A program made the translations under genes and the position numbers. Below are positions 17,356-27,400 of a stretch of 34,060 nt of DNA, piece by piece (positions within the stretch are counted from its first letter, which is position 1; each line of letters opens with the position of its first letter). This DNA comes from Pseudomonadota bacterium. GTDB lineage: Bacteria; Pseudomonadota; Gammaproteobacteria; Burkholderiales; SG8-39. A model generated the notes under the pieces. That model was not told the DNA's origin, searched no databases, and worked only from the letters and a program-made list of their open reading frames with translations. The stretch is from positions 1-34,060 of the forward strand of contig JAPLRD010000026.1 in assembly GCA_026399375.1 (NCBI GenBank), in the 5' to 3' direction.

Positions 17356-18789
17356 TCAGCTCGCCAGTTTCTTCTTCAGGATCTCGTTGATCTGAGCCGG
17401 GTTGCCCTTGCCCCGGGTCGCCTTCATCGCCTGACCGACGAGCGCGTTGAACGCTTTTTCCTTGCCCGCCCGGTATTCCTCGACCGATTTCGGATTGGCC
17501 GCGAGAACGCCGTCGATGACGCTCTCCAGTTCGCCGGTATCGGATATTTGTTTCAGGCCTTTGGCGGCAATGATGGCCTCGGCCTCGCCTTCGCCGTTCC
17601 ACATGGCTTCGAACACGTCTTTGGCGGTCTTGCCGTTGATGACGTTGGTCTGAATCTGCAGCAGCAGGCCGGCAAGCTGCCGGCTGCCGACCGGCGACTG
17701 GGAAATCTCGAGGCCGGCGCGCTTCAGCGCACCGAATAGTTCGACCGTGATCCAGCTCGAAGCGAGCTTGTAGCCGCCCTTCAGCGTGCGAATCATGTCT
17801 TCGTAATAATCTGCGACCTCGCGCGACGAAGTCAGCACGGCGGCGTCGTAGGCCGAGAGTTCGAATTCGCGCATGTAGCGCCCGCGCTTCGCCTGCGGCA
17901 GCTCGGGCAGGCTGGCGCGCACCGTTTCCAGCCAGGACTCGCTCAGTTCCAGCGGCAGCAGGTCCGGATCCGGGAAATAGCGGTAGTCGTGCGCGTCCTC
18001 CTTCGAGCGCATGGAGCGCGTTTCCTTCCGCTCCGGGTCGTAGAGGCGCGTTTCCTGCACCACCGTGCCGCCGTCTTCGAGCAGTTCGATCTGGCGCCGC
18101 ACTTCGTAATTGATCGCCTCTTCCAGAAAGCGGAACGAGTTGAGGTTCTTGATCTCGCTGCGCGTGCCCAGCGTCTGCGATCCCTTCGGGCGCACCGAGA
18201 CGTTGGCGTCGCAGCGAAACGATCCTTCCTGCATGCTGCCGTCGCAGATGCCGATCCAGCGTACCAGCGCGTGCAGCGTCTTGGCGTAGGCCACGGCCTC
18301 CTCGGCGCTCCTCATGTCGGGCTCGGTCACGATTTCCAGCAGCGGCGTGCCGGCGCGGTTGAGGTCGATGCCGCTCATGCCGTGGAAATCTTCGTGCAGG
18401 GATTTGCCCGCATCCTCTTCCAGGTGTGCGCGCGTGAGGTGCACGGTCTTCTCTGCGTCTCCCACCACCATGGACACGGACCCGCCGACCACCACCGGCA
18501 GTTCGTACTGGCTGATCTGGTAGCCCTTGGGCAGGTCGGGATAAAAATAATTCTTGCGCGCGAACACCGAGCGGCGGCTGATGTCGGCGCCGACCGCGAG
18601 GCCGAAGCGAATCGCTTTTTCCACCGCCGCCCGGTTCAATACCGGCAGCACGCCCGGCAACGCGATGTCCACCGCGCAAGCCTGGGCGTTGGGTGCCGCG
18701 CCGAACCGCGTCGCCGCTCCCGAAAAAATCTTCGACACGGTCGACAATTGCGCGTGGGTCTCGAGCCCGATGACGGTTTCCCACTGCAT
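17356..18789 (-). CDS. gatB: Asp-tRNA(Asn)/Glu-tRNA(Gln) amidotransferase subunit B
   Basis: Subunit that binds mischarged Asp-tRNA(Asn) or Glu-tRNA(Gln) and phosphorylates its acid group; ammonia comes from GatA. The 477 residues start [17 protein letters not shown] and carry [41 protein letters not shown] and [13 protein letters not shown], all typical of the kinase core. The helical and YqeY-like tail ends [15 protein letters not shown]. It lies three bases after gatA. The presence of gatCAB suggests the organism lacks a full set of direct Asn/Gln-tRNA synthetases, which is usual in betaproteobacteria. Confidence 0.97.
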   Translation of the reverse strand: MQWETVIGLETHAQLSTVSKIFSGAATRFGAAPNAQACAVDIALPGVLPVLNRAAVEKAIRFGLAVGADISRRSVFARKNYFYPDLPKGYQISQYELPVVVGGSVSMVVGDAEKTVHLTRAHLEEDAGKSLHEDFHGMSGIDLNRAGTPLLEIVTEPDMRSAEEAVAYAKTLHALVRWIGICDGSMQEGSFRCDANVSVRPKGSQTLGTRSEIKNLNSFRFLEEAINYEVRRQIELLEDGGTVVQETRLYDPERKETRSMRSKEDAHDYRYFPDPDLLPLELSESWLETVRASLPELPQAKRGRYMREFELSAYDAAVLTSSREVADYYEDMIRTLKGGYKLASSWITVELFGALKRAGLEISQSPVGSRQLAGLLLQIQTNVINGKTAKDVFEAMWNGEGEAEAIIAAKGLKQISDTGELESVIDGVLAANPKSVEEYRAGKEKAFNALVGQAMKATRGKGNPAQINEILKKKLAS

Positions 18790-18792
18790 GGC

Positions 18793-20250
18793 CTACTCCG
18801 CTCCCGCCGGCCGGCGCAGATGCCAGTCGGTCGCGAGCTGGAATTGGTGCGCTGCGCCGAGCATGTCGGCTTCAGTGAAATAGTTGCCCATCACCTGCAA
18901 TCCCACCGGCATGCCGCCTTCGCCGAAGCCGCAGGGAATGGACATCGCCGGCAGACCGGCAAGATTGGCCGAGACGGTGTAGACGTCGGTGAGATACATC
19001 TGCACCGGGTCCGACGCCTTGGCGCCGATGCCGAAGGCGACGCTGGGCGAAGTCGGACCCATGATCAGGTCGCACTGTTTGTAGGCTTCGGTAAAATCCT
19101 GCGCGATCAGGCGGCGGATCTGCTGCGCCTTGAGGTAATAGGCGTCGTAATAGCCGTGCGACAGCACGTAGGTGCCGATGAGTATGCGCCGTTTCACTTC
19201 CGCGCCGAAACCCTGCGCGCGGCTCTTGCGGTACATGTCGGAAAGATCGCCGTATTCGGGGGCGCGATAGCCGTAACGCACGCCGTCGAAGCGCGACAGG
19301 TTGCTCGATGCTTCGGCGGGCGCGATCACATAATAGGCGGGCACCGACAGCCTGGAGTTGGGCAGGCTGAGGGCAACGCGCTTCGCGCCCAGTTTCTCGA
19401 ACTGCGCCAGCGCCGCTTCCACCGCGGTCGCGACGTCGCCGTCCAGGCCGTCGCCGAAATATTCCTTGGGCACGCCTATGCGCAAGCCCTTCAGCGGCGT
19501 GGCGAGCGCGCGCGTGTAGTCTTCCGGCGGCCGGTCGAGGCTGGTCGAATCGCGCGCGTCGAAGCCGGCGAAGGCGTTGAGCATCAATGCCAGGTCTTCG
19601 GCGCTCTTGGCCATCGGTCCGCCCTGGTCCAGGCTGGACGCGTAGGCGATCATGCCGTAGCGCGAAACCACGCCGTAAGTGGGCTTGATGCCGCTGATGC
19701 CGGAGAACGCAGCCGGCTGCCGGATGGACCCGCCGGTATCGGTGCCGATCGCCGCGGGCGCCAGGCGCGCCGCCACCGCCGCCGCGGAGCCGCCACTGGA
19801 GCCGCCCGGGACGCGCGTCGCATCCCAGGGATTCTTCACCGCCCCCCAGAAGCAGGTTTCCGTGGAAGAACCCATCGCGAACTCGTCCATGTTGGTCTTG
19901 CCGAGGTTGACGGCGCCGGCGGCGTCGAGCCGCTCCACCACATGCGCGTCATAGGGGCTGACGAAGTTGGACAGGATCTTGGAGCCGCAGGTGGTGAGCC
20001 AGCCCTTGGCGCAGAAAATATCCTTGTGCGCGACCGGAATGCCGGTCAGCGGCTGCGCCGTGCCGGCGGCGATCCGCGCGTCGGCCGCGCGCGCCTGCGC
20101 CAGAGACTTGTCGGCGTCGACGGTTACGAAGGCGTTCAAATCCGGATTGAGGCGTGCGATGCGATCCAGATGCAGCTGCGTCAGTTCGACGCTGGAGACC
20201 TTCTTTTGCGCGAGCTGGGCGGAGAGTTGTTTGAGGCTGGCGTTCTGCAT
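18793..20250 (-). CDS. gatA: Asp-tRNA(Asn)/Glu-tRNA(Gln) amidotransferase subunit A
   Basis: Amidase subunit that releases ammonia from glutamine for tRNA amidation. The 485 residues show the Ser-cisSer-Lys triad: Lys76 in [10 protein letters not shown], Ser151 in [11 protein letters not shown] and Ser175 in [12 protein letters not shown], with the same 75- and 99-residue spacings as in known Gat[12 protein letters not shown] and the C-terminal [14 protein letters not shown] are also standard. It is the middle gene of gatC-gatA-gatB on the minus strand, 51 bases after gatC. A very long frame opposite gatA and gatB is a GC-rich shadow. Confidence 0.97.
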   Translation of the reverse strand: MQNASLKQLSAQLAQKKVSSVELTQLHLDRIARLNPDLNAFVTVDADKSLAQARAADARIAAGTAQPLTGIPVAHKDIFCAKGWLTTCGSKILSNFVSPYDAHVVERLDAAGAVNLGKTNMDEFAMGSSTETCFWGAVKNPWDATRVPGGSSGGSAAAVAARLAPAAIGTDTGGSIRQPAAFSGISGIKPTYGVVSRYGMIAYASSLDQGGPMAKSAEDLALMLNAFAGFDARDSTSLDRPPEDYTRALATPLKGLRIGVPKEYFGDGLDGDVATAVEAALAQFEKLGAKRVALSLPNSRLSVPAYYVIAPAEASSNLSRFDGVRYGYRAPEYGDLSDMYRKSRAQGFGAEVKRRILIGTYVLSHGYYDAYYLKAQQIRRLIAQDFTEAYKQCDLIMGPTSPSVAFGIGAKASDPVQMYLTDVYTVSANLAGLPAMSIPCGFGEGGMPVGLQVMGNYFTEADMLGAAHQFQLATDWHLRRPAGAE

Positions 20251-20301
20251 GGCGGGAGACGGAAAGAACGGGGGCGCAAGACCTGCGCCTGGTCTTCACG
20301 C

Positions 20302-20589
20302 CTATTCGATTACCTTGGGCACCAGGTAGAGCCCGTTTTCCACCTGCGGCGCGATTGACTGGTACAGTGCGCGCTGGTCGGTTTCGGTGACGCGGTCCTC
20401 ACGCAGGCGCTGCACCACGTCCTGGGCGTGCGCCATCGGAGCTACGCCCTCGGTATCTACCGATTGCATTTGCTCGATGAGCTTGAAAATGTCGTTCAGG
20501 TGGCCCCGGGCCCCTTCCGCCTCGGCATCGGTGATTTCGATGCGGGCAAGCCAGGCAACCCGTTTAACCTCCTGTAAAGACAGCGACAT
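20302..20589 (-). CDS. gatC: Asp-tRNA(Asn)/Glu-tRNA(Gln) amidotransferase subunit C
   Basis: Small subunit (95 residues) that wraps around and holds GatA to GatB. It begins [20 protein letters not shown], the usual start, and includes [25 protein letters not shown] and [20 protein letters not shown]. The frame is open further upstream to 20667, but those codons cross a repeat element and have no family match, so the ATG at 20589 is chosen. The leader carries a copy of a dispersed hairpin element and a second perfect hairpin, which may affect expression of the whole gatCAB operon. Confidence 0.94.
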   Translation of the reverse strand: MSLSLQEVKRVAWLARIEITDAEAEGARGHLNDIFKLIEQMQSVDTEGVAPMAHAQDVVQRLREDRVTETDQRALYQSIAPQVENGLYLVPKVIE

Positions 20590-20620
20590 GGAATTTGCAC
20601 TAAAGAGTTGTATTTGGCAA

Positions 20621-20657
20621 TACGAGGGATACATCCCCTCGTGCTCCCCTAAATCGG
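20621..20657 (-). repeat. Dispersed hairpin element, copy A (leader of gatC)
   Basis: Read on the minus strand it begins CCGATTTAGGGGAGCACGAG and then forms a hairpin with arms ACGAGGG and CCCTCGT (20622-20628 and 20636-20642). It matches 29 of 32 bases of copy C at 31504-31535. It lies 32 bases before the gatC start, in the sense direction. Confidence 0.75.
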
Positions 20658-20659
20658 AC

Positions 20660-20683
20660 AGTAGCAAAATGTCTTTTGCTACT
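20660..20683. promoter_or_regulatory. Perfect 10-pair hairpin in the gatC-mreB gap
   Basis: AGTAGCAAAA (20660-20669), four-base loop TGTC, then TTTTGCTACT (20674-20683). It is perfect and symmetric, so it could be a two-fold operator, a bidirectional transcript end or an RNA leader hairpin. Beyond it, the AT-rich TATTATAA tract (20711-20718) could serve as -10 region in either direction. Confidence 0.5.
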
Positions 20684-20695
20684 GATGCTAAGTGA

Positions 20696-21802
<1,107 letters not shown>

Positions 21803-21888
21803 GCGCCGCGATGGGTGACGGCTTATGAGTTAAGGCCTGGTTCGCCGCCCGACTCATTTTCTTTCGCCCGTTGCCCCTTAGCGCCCGC

Positions 21889-22797
21889 ATGGAACTACAG
21901 CCGCCACCGTTTTTCAACCGTGGTCCGGCGCCCCTGGTCCGCCTCGCTTTCTTCGTTTCGCTCGCCATTCTGCTGATGGTGCTCGATGCGCGATTTCGCT
22001 ATGCCGAGAGCGTGCGCCAGGTGGTGGCGCTCGCAGCCTATCCGATTCAGCGCGTGGCGATGGCGCCGGTTGACCTGTTCCACGCCGTCGCCAATTACTT
22101 CGGCAGCACCGCGGCGCTGCAGGAGGAGAACGGGGCGCTGAAGATGAAAGCGCTGCGCGCAGCGCCGGAACTGCTGCAGTTGGAGGCGTTGAAGGAAGAG
22201 AACAACCAGTTGCGCCGCTTGCTCGATGCGCAGGAGCGGCTGTCGGCCAAATCGGTGTTCGCGGAAATTCTCTACGCCGGCCGCGATCCGTTTTCGCGCA
22301 GGGTGGTGATCGACAAGGGCATGCTGAGCAACATACAGCTGGGGCAGCCGGTGATCGACGACATCGGCGTCATCGGCCAGGTGACGCGCGTCTATCCGCT
22401 CATGAGCGAGGTCACCCTGCTCTCGGACAAAGAGCAGGCGATCCCGTTGCAAGTGCAGAGAAACGGGCTGCGCGCGGTCGCCTACGGCGGCGCCGAGGGC
22501 GGCATGCTGGATCTGCGCTTCATGGCCGCCAACGCCGACATCAAGAACGGCGACACGCTCGTCACCTCCGGCATTGACGGCACCTATCCGCCGGGCCTGC
22601 CGGTGGCCACGGTGGCGCGCATTGAGCGCGACGCGGCCTACGCCTTCGCCAAGATCTACCTTGCCCCGACCGCGGGGACCGACCGCTATCGCCAGGTGCT
22701 GGTGCTGTCGAGCGAGGCCAAGGCGCCGCCGCCGGTTGAAGCCGAACAACCGGTGAAAAAACCGCCCAGGACCAAGCGCGCAAGGAAGCGCGAATAG
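21889..22797 (+). CDS. mreC: Rod shape-determining protein MreC
   Basis: Bitopic inner-membrane protein linking MreB to the periplasmic penicillin-binding proteins. The 302 residues have a short cytoplasmic tail (MELQPPPFFNRGPAPLVRL), one membrane helix (about 18-35), a periplasmic coiled coil (about 70-115: ALQEENGALKMKALR, LEALKEENNQLRRLL) and a beta-domain with DPFSRRVVIDKG, VIDDIGVIGQV and TSGIDGTYPPGLPVA. A Pro/Lys/Arg tail ends the protein. A TTG 18 bases upstream also opens the frame, but the ATG at 21889 starts exactly as family members do. Confidence 0.95.
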   Translation: MELQPPPFFNRGPAPLVRLAFFVSLAILLMVLDARFRYAESVRQVVALAAYPIQRVAMAPVDLFHAVANYFGSTAALQEENGALKMKALRAAPELLQLEALKEENNQLRRLLDAQERLSAKSVFAEILYAGRDPFSRRVVIDKGMLSNIQLGQPVIDDIGVIGQVTRVYPLMSEVTLLSDKEQAIPLQVQRNGLRAVAYGGAEGGMLDLRFMAANADIKNGDTLVTSGIDGTYPPGLPVATVARIERDAAYAFAKIYLAPTAGTDRYRQVLVLSSEAKAPPPVEAEQPVKKPPRTKRARKRE

Positions 22798-22798
22798 C

Positions 22799-23320
22799 AT
22801 GAGTATTCAGGAACAACCACAGCACATCCTTCTGCCGGCCAGAGTCGGCTTCATCGTGCTGACCATCGCGCTGGCGCTGTTGTTCAGTCTGCTGCCCTGG
22901 CGCAATACGGCCGGCGTGCCCGACCTCACCGCGGCGGTGCTGGCGTTCTGGTGCATCCACCAGCCGCGCCGGGTCGGCATCGGCCTCGCCTGGACGCTGG
23001 GCCTTCTGCTCGACGTCGGCAACGACGCATTGATCGGCCAGCACGCGCTCAGCTACTCGGTGCTCGCTTTCCTTGCGCTTGCGGTGCATCGGCGCATCCT
23101 CTGGTTCCCGCTGTGGCAGCAGGCGCTGCACCTTCTGCTGCTGCTCTTGTCGACGCAACTGCTGACGCTGGTGATCCGCATGGCGGCCGGCGCAAGTTTC
23201 CCCGGCTGGGTTTATTTCCTCGGCAGCTTCATCTGCGCGGCGCTGTGGCCGGTGCTGAGCTTCCTGCTGCTGTTGCCGCAGCGCCAGGCCGAGATGAAGG
23301 ATGAGAACCGACCCATATGA
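22799..23320 (+). CDS. mreD: Rod shape-determining protein MreD
   Basis: Small inner-membrane partner of MreC in the elongasome, 173 residues with about five hydrophobic segments. VGIGLAWTLGLLLDVGNDALIG matches the conserved G-x-x-x-D-x-x-x-G-L-x-G core of MreD, and the arginine-rich loop HRRILWFPLWQQ is also typical. It starts one base after the mreC stop. MreD is poorly conserved, so the position between mreC and mrdA is a large part of the call. Confidence 0.93.
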   Translation: MSIQEQPQHILLPARVGFIVLTIALALLFSLLPWRNTAGVPDLTAAVLAFWCIHQPRRVGIGLAWTLGLLLDVGNDALIGQHALSYSVLAFLALAVHRRILWFPLWQQALHLLLLLLSTQLLTLVIRMAAGASFPGWVYFLGSFICAALWPVLSFLLLLPQRQAEMKDENRPI

Positions 23321-23359
23321 GCGCCCGCGCAACGCGCCTCGAGCTCCGCGCCTGACGCC

Positions 23360-25258
23360 ATGCGGTTAGCGGAATTCAAAGACCATCAGCGCGAGCTGTA
23401 CCATTTCCAGCTGCGCATCGGCATCGCCGGCGTGTTCGTGATCGCCGCTTTTTCCATCCTGCTCGTGCGCCTGGTCTACCTGCAGGTGGTGCAATACGAC
23501 TACTACCGCACCAAGGCCGAGGACAACCGCATCTCCATCGTGCCCATCATGCCCAACCGCGGCCTCATCCTCGATCGCGGCGGCGCCGTGCTGGCGCGCA
23601 ACTATTCGGCCTACACGCTGGAGATTTCCCCGGGCAAGGTCGCCGATCTCGAAAAGACCATCAACGAGCTCGCCGCCATCGTCGAAATCCGTCCGAGCGA
23701 CCGCATGCGCTTCAAGCGGTTGATGATAGAAGCCAAGGGCGCGGACAGCCTGCCGATCCGCACCCGGCTGACCGACGAAGAGGTGGCGAAGTTTGCGGTC
23801 AACCGCTACCGCTTCGCCGGCGTCGACATCCAGGCGCGGCTGTTTCGCCAGTACCCCCTGAACGAGCTCGCTTCGCACCTGGTCGGCTACATCGGCCGCA
23901 TCAACGACCGCGATGTCGAGCGCATCGAAACGGCGAACCTTACGGCGAACTACAAGGGCACCGACCACATAGGCAAGACCGGCCTCGAGCAAAGCTACGA
24001 GAGCGAGCTGCATGGCATCACCGGCTACGAGCAGGTCGAGGTCGACTCCGGCGGCCGCGGGGTGAGAACGCTCTCGCGCACGTCGCCCACCTCGGGCAAC
24101 AACCTGGTGCTGACGCTCGACATCAAACTGCAGGAGGTGGCCGAGGAGGCGTTCGGCGACAACCGCGGCGCGCTGGTCGCGATCGAGCCGTCCACCGGTG
24201 GAATATTGGCTTTCGTCTCCAAGCCGGGGTTCGATCCCAACCTGTTCGTCGACGGCATCGACCCGGCGAGCTGGGAAGAACTCAACACCTCGCCCGACCG
24301 GCCGATGGTGAACCGCGCGCTCGCGGGCACCTATCCGCCAGGGTCCACCTTCAAACCTTACATGGCGCTGGCCGCGCTCGAACTGGGAAAGCGTACGCCG
24401 CTGCAGACGATCCACGACCCCGGCTTTTTCCAGTTCGGCAATCACCGCTTTCGCGACGACAAGGTCGGCGGCCACGGCACGGTGGACATGTACAAGTCCA
24501 TCGTCGCCTCCTGCGACACCTATTATTATGTGCTCAGCAACGATCTGGGCATCGACAACATCGCCCGCTTCATCGGCCAGTTCGGTTTCGGCGCGAAGAC
24601 CGGCATCGATGTGGAAGGCGAGGCGACCGGCGTGCTGCCCTCGCAGGAATGGAAGCGCAAGCGTTTTCGCAAGCCCGAGCAGCAAAAGTGGTATGCGGGC
24701 GAGACCATCAGCATCGGCATAGGCCAGGGCTACAATTCCTACACGCCGCTGCAGATGGCGCAGGCGATGGCCGCCGTCGCCAACAACGGCGTGATGTACC
24801 ACCCGCACCTGGTCAACTACATCGAAAACATCAATAGCGGCGAACGCACCCTGGTCGCGCCCAAGCTGCATCGGGCGATCACGCTGAAGCCTGAAAACAT
24901 CGAATTCATCAAGCGGGCTTTCGCCGGCGTGAACACCGAGGGCACGGGCGCGCGCGCGTTCGCGAAGGCCGAATACACCAGCGGCGGCAAGACCGGAACG
25001 GCCCAGGTGGTGGCGATGAAACAGAACGAAAAATACGATGAGCGGCGCGTGGCCGAGCGCCACCGCGACCACGCCCTGTTCATCGCCTTCGCGCCGCTGG
25101 AAAGTCCCAGGATCGCGCTTGCCGTCGTGGTGGAAAACGCGGGCTTCGGCGCGCGCGCCGCGGCCCCGATCGCGCGCCAGGTGCTGGACTACTACCTGCT
25201 TGGCAAGCGCGTCGACAAGCCGGCCGCAGAAGTCCCGGGGGACGACGACGATGATTAG
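23360..25258 (+). CDS. mrdA: Penicillin-binding protein 2 (PBP2)
   Basis: Class B transpeptidase that crosslinks side-wall peptidoglycan, anchored by one N-terminal membrane helix (about 20-42). The dimerisation domain holds MPNRGLILDRGG. The transpeptidase domain has Ser329 of STFK in TYPPGSTFKPYMALAALE, the second motif as SCD (384-386) and KTGTA at 544-548. Total length is 632 residues, usual for PBP2. The end, rich in Asp, overlaps the start of rodA by eight bases, suggesting translational coupling with its glycosyltransferase partner. Confidence 0.97.
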   Translation: MRLAEFKDHQRELYHFQLRIGIAGVFVIAAFSILLVRLVYLQVVQYDYYRTKAEDNRISIVPIMPNRGLILDRGGAVLARNYSAYTLEISPGKVADLEKTINELAAIVEIRPSDRMRFKRLMIEAKGADSLPIRTRLTDEEVAKFAVNRYRFAGVDIQARLFRQYPLNELASHLVGYIGRINDRDVERIETANLTANYKGTDHIGKTGLEQSYESELHGITGYEQVEVDSGGRGVRTLSRTSPTSGNNLVLTLDIKLQEVAEEAFGDNRGALVAIEPSTGGILAFVSKPGFDPNLFVDGIDPASWEELNTSPDRPMVNRALAGTYPPGSTFKPYMALAALELGKRTPLQTIHDPGFFQFGNHRFRDDKVGGHGTVDMYKSIVASCDTYYYVLSNDLGIDNIARFIGQFGFGAKTGIDVEGEATGVLPSQEWKRKRFRKPEQQKWYAGETISIGIGQGYNSYTPLQMAQAMAAVANNGVMYHPHLVNYIENINSGERTLVAPKLHRAITLKPENIEFIKRAFAGVNTEGTGARAFAKAEYTSGGKTGTAQVVAMKQNEKYDERRVAERHRDHALFIAFAPLESPRIALAVVVENAGFGARAAAPIARQVLDYYLLGKRVDKPAAEVPGDDDDD

Positions 25259-26345
25259 AAACCTTTGGCTGCGTTTCACCGACAACATCGACGCGCCGCT
25301 GTTCGCGCTCGCATTCGCACTGCTGCTTCTGGGCATCATCACCCTGTCGAGCGCCGCGCACGAAACGCCGGCGCGGGTCACCGGCCAGGCGATCAACATT
25401 CTGGTGGCGCTCAGCGTGATGTGGGCGGTGGCGCAGTTCCAGCCGCAGACGCTGATGCGTTTCGCCCTCCCCGCCTATGCGTTCGGGCTCGCGTTGCTGA
25501 TCGCGGTGGCATTGTTCGGCGATGTGGTCAACGGCGCGCGCCGCTGGCTGAACATCGGCGTCACCCGCATCCAGCCCTCTGAGATCATGAAGATAGCAAT
25601 GCCGCTGATGCTGGCCTGGCATTTTCACAAGCACGAAGCGAGTCTGGCCCTGCGCGATTACCTGGTCGCCAGTGCGCTGCTGCTGGTGCCGGTGCTGCTG
25701 ATCGCGCGCCAGCCCGACCTGGGAACCGCGTTGCTGGTGGCGGCGGCGGGCTTCTACGTCATTTTCCTTGCCGGGCTGTCCTGGAAGATCCTGATCGGCC
25801 TCGCGCTCGCCGGCTGCGCCAGCCTGCCTTTCCTCTGGTCGCTGATGCACGATTACCAGCGCCGGCGGATCCTGACCCTGCTCGACCCGACCTCCGATCC
25901 GCTGGGTGCGGGTTATCACATCATCCAGTCGGTCATCGCCGTGGGCTCGGGCGGATTCGCGGGCAAGGGCTGGCTGAAAGGCACGCAGGCCCACCTCGAA
26001 TTCATTCCGGAGCGTTCCACCGATTTCATCTTCGCCGTTTTCTCCGAGGAGTTCGGGCTGCTCGGAAATTGCATTCTGATGCTGCTGTACCTGCTGCTCA
26101 TCGGCCGAGGCCTGGCGATCGCCGCCAATGCACCGACTTTTTTCGCCCGGCTGCTGGCCGGCGCGGTGACGCTGACGTTTTTCACCTACGTCTTCGTCAA
26201 CATGGGCATGGTGAGCGGCATACTCCCGGTGGTCGGTGTGCCGCTGCCGCTGGTGTCGTTCGGCGGAACCGCGTTGGTGACACTCTTTCTCGGCATAGGC
26301 ATACTGATGAGCATCCACAGGCACAGGAAACTGGTGCAGACATGA
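25251..26345 (+). CDS. rodA: Peptidoglycan glycosyltransferase RodA
   Basis: SEDS-family polymerase working with PBP2 in lateral wall growth. The 364 residues form about ten membrane helices. Family motifs are NGARRWLNIG, RIQPSEIMKIAMPL, ARQPDLGTALLV, FIPERSTDFIFAVFSEEFG and GVPLPLVSFGGTALVT. The start at 25251 lies inside the 3' end of mrdA; longer upstream frames are shadows of mrdA. The TGA overlaps the rlpA ATG (ATGA). No missing segment was seen. Confidence 0.97.
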   Translation: MIRNLWLRFTDNIDAPLFALAFALLLLGIITLSSAAHETPARVTGQAINILVALSVMWAVAQFQPQTLMRFALPAYAFGLALLIAVALFGDVVNGARRWLNIGVTRIQPSEIMKIAMPLMLAWHFHKHEASLALRDYLVASALLLVPVLLIARQPDLGTALLVAAAGFYVIFLAGLSWKILIGLALAGCASLPFLWSLMHDYQRRRILTLLDPTSDPLGAGYHIIQSVIAVGSGGFAGKGWLKGTQAHLEFIPERSTDFIFAVFSEEFGLLGNCILMLLYLLLIGRGLAIAANAPTFFARLLAGAVTLTFFTYVFVNMGMVSGILPVVGVPLPLVSFGGTALVTLFLGIGILMSIHRHRKLVQT

Positions 26346-27310
26346 GCGCGAAGCACGCGTCGGCGCATGCGGGGCACGGAGCGGACCCGGTGAGGTTCCG
26401 TCCGCTCGCGCTTTGCCTGCTCGTCGCCGTGCTGGCGATTCTCGCCGGCTGCAGCGGCGCCACGCGGCGCGTCGCGGTCGAACGCGCCCCGGTGGAGCGC
26501 GACAGCGGAACCGGCGCGCCGAAGCCCGCGTCGCCGGCTACGCCGCCGGCACCGCGCAGCAGCCGCGGCGGCGGCTATTATCAGGACGACGGTCCGGGCG
26601 ACAACGCGCCGGCGAACCTGGATCAGATCGAGGACGCCGAACCAAAGGTGGAGCCGCTGCACCGCTTCGCCAACAATCCGTATATGGTATTCGGCCAGCC
26701 CTACACGCCGTTCAAGACGCTGGCGCCCTACAAGCAGCGCGGCACCGGCAGCTGGTACGGACGCAAGTTCCACGGCCAGCGCACCTCCAGCGGCGAGCCT
26801 TACGACATGTACGCCATGACCGCCGCGCACCCGACGCTGCCGATTCCGAGCTATGCCCGGGTCACCAGCGTCGCCAGCGGCCGCAGCGTGATCGTGCGCG
26901 TCAACGATCGCGGACCCTTTCATTCCGGACGGCTGATCGATTTGTCCTACACCGCGGCATACAAGCTTGGCTACGCCGGTGCCGGGAGCACAACGGTGGA
27001 CGTGGTCGCGGCAGCGTCCGTGCCGCTGGAGCCCGAGCCGACCAGGCCGGCGCCGCCGATTCCGGTCGATGCCGAAGCGGGCGGCATCTACCTGCAACTC
27101 GGCGCCTTCTCCGGCCGCGACAACGCCGAGAATTTCCGCGTCCGCGTCTATCAGCAGCTGGCCTGGCTCAGCGACGCCATCCAGATTTACTCGCGCGACG
27201 GCATGTTCCGGCTGCACCTGGGGCCTTATCGCGACCGCAACGAGGCCAGCGGCATGGCCGAGCGCATCCGCGAAACGCTGCAATTCAAGCCGGTCATCGT
27301 GGTGCGGTAA
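26342..27310 (+). CDS. rlpA: Septal ring lytic transglycosylase RlpA (lipoprotein)
   Basis: Outer-membrane lipoprotein that cleaves denuded peptidoglycan. Residues 21-37 are a lipoprotein signal ending LAGC, with Cys37 as the lipidated residue. A Pro/Ser-rich linker leads to a double-psi beta-barrel (about 132-224) with GTGSWYGRKFHGQRTSSGE, an Asp and His pair (Asp155, His163) that matches the catalytic residues of characterised RlpA, and VRVNDRGPF. The C-terminal SPOR domain (about 246-322) binds denuded glycan strands: YLQLGAFSGRDNAENF. The length of 322 residues is normal. It is coupled to rodA by the ATGA overlap. Confidence 0.94.
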   Translation: MSAKHASAHAGHGADPVRFRPLALCLLVAVLAILAGCSGATRRVAVERAPVERDSGTGAPKPASPATPPAPRSSRGGGYYQDDGPGDNAPANLDQIEDAEPKVEPLHRFANNPYMVFGQPYTPFKTLAPYKQRGTGSWYGRKFHGQRTSSGEPYDMYAMTAAHPTLPIPSYARVTSVASGRSVIVRVNDRGPFHSGRLIDLSYTAAYKLGYAGAGSTTVDVVAAASVPLEPEPTRPAPPIPVDAEAGGIYLQLGAFSGRDNAENFRVRVYQQLAWLSDAIQIYSRDGMFRLHLGPYRDRNEASGMAERIRETLQFKPVIVVR

Positions 27311-27369
27311 GTCGCGTGCCGGGGCGGTGCCTGTTGCAGGCCCGCATGGCTCTGCCTCGCATACCCGGC

Positions 27370-27378
27370 TGTTATAAT
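27370..27378 (+). promoter_or_regulatory. Extended -10 promoter before dacA
   Basis: TGTTATAAT is a TGn extended -10 with a consensus TATAAT (27373-27378). Transcription would start near 27385, 16 bases before the ATG. No good -35 is seen, which extended -10 promoters do not need. It suggests dacA starts its own transcript rather than depending only on the mre run. Confidence 0.5.
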
Positions 27379-27400
27379 TCGCGCTTTTTGCGGCATATCC

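Noticed and set aside
17989-20358. A 789-codon open frame on the plus strand opposite gatA and gatB
   Set aside because: It is exactly antisense to two clear genes, has the Arg/His/Ala-rich composition of GC-rich shadow frames and no recognisable motif.
21825-21865. Attenuator-like hairpin between mreB and mreC (ATGAGT with ACTCAT, then TTTTCTTT)
   Set aside because: Only six AT-containing pairs with a 21-base loop; too weak to call, though partial termination after mreB is known in other bacteria.
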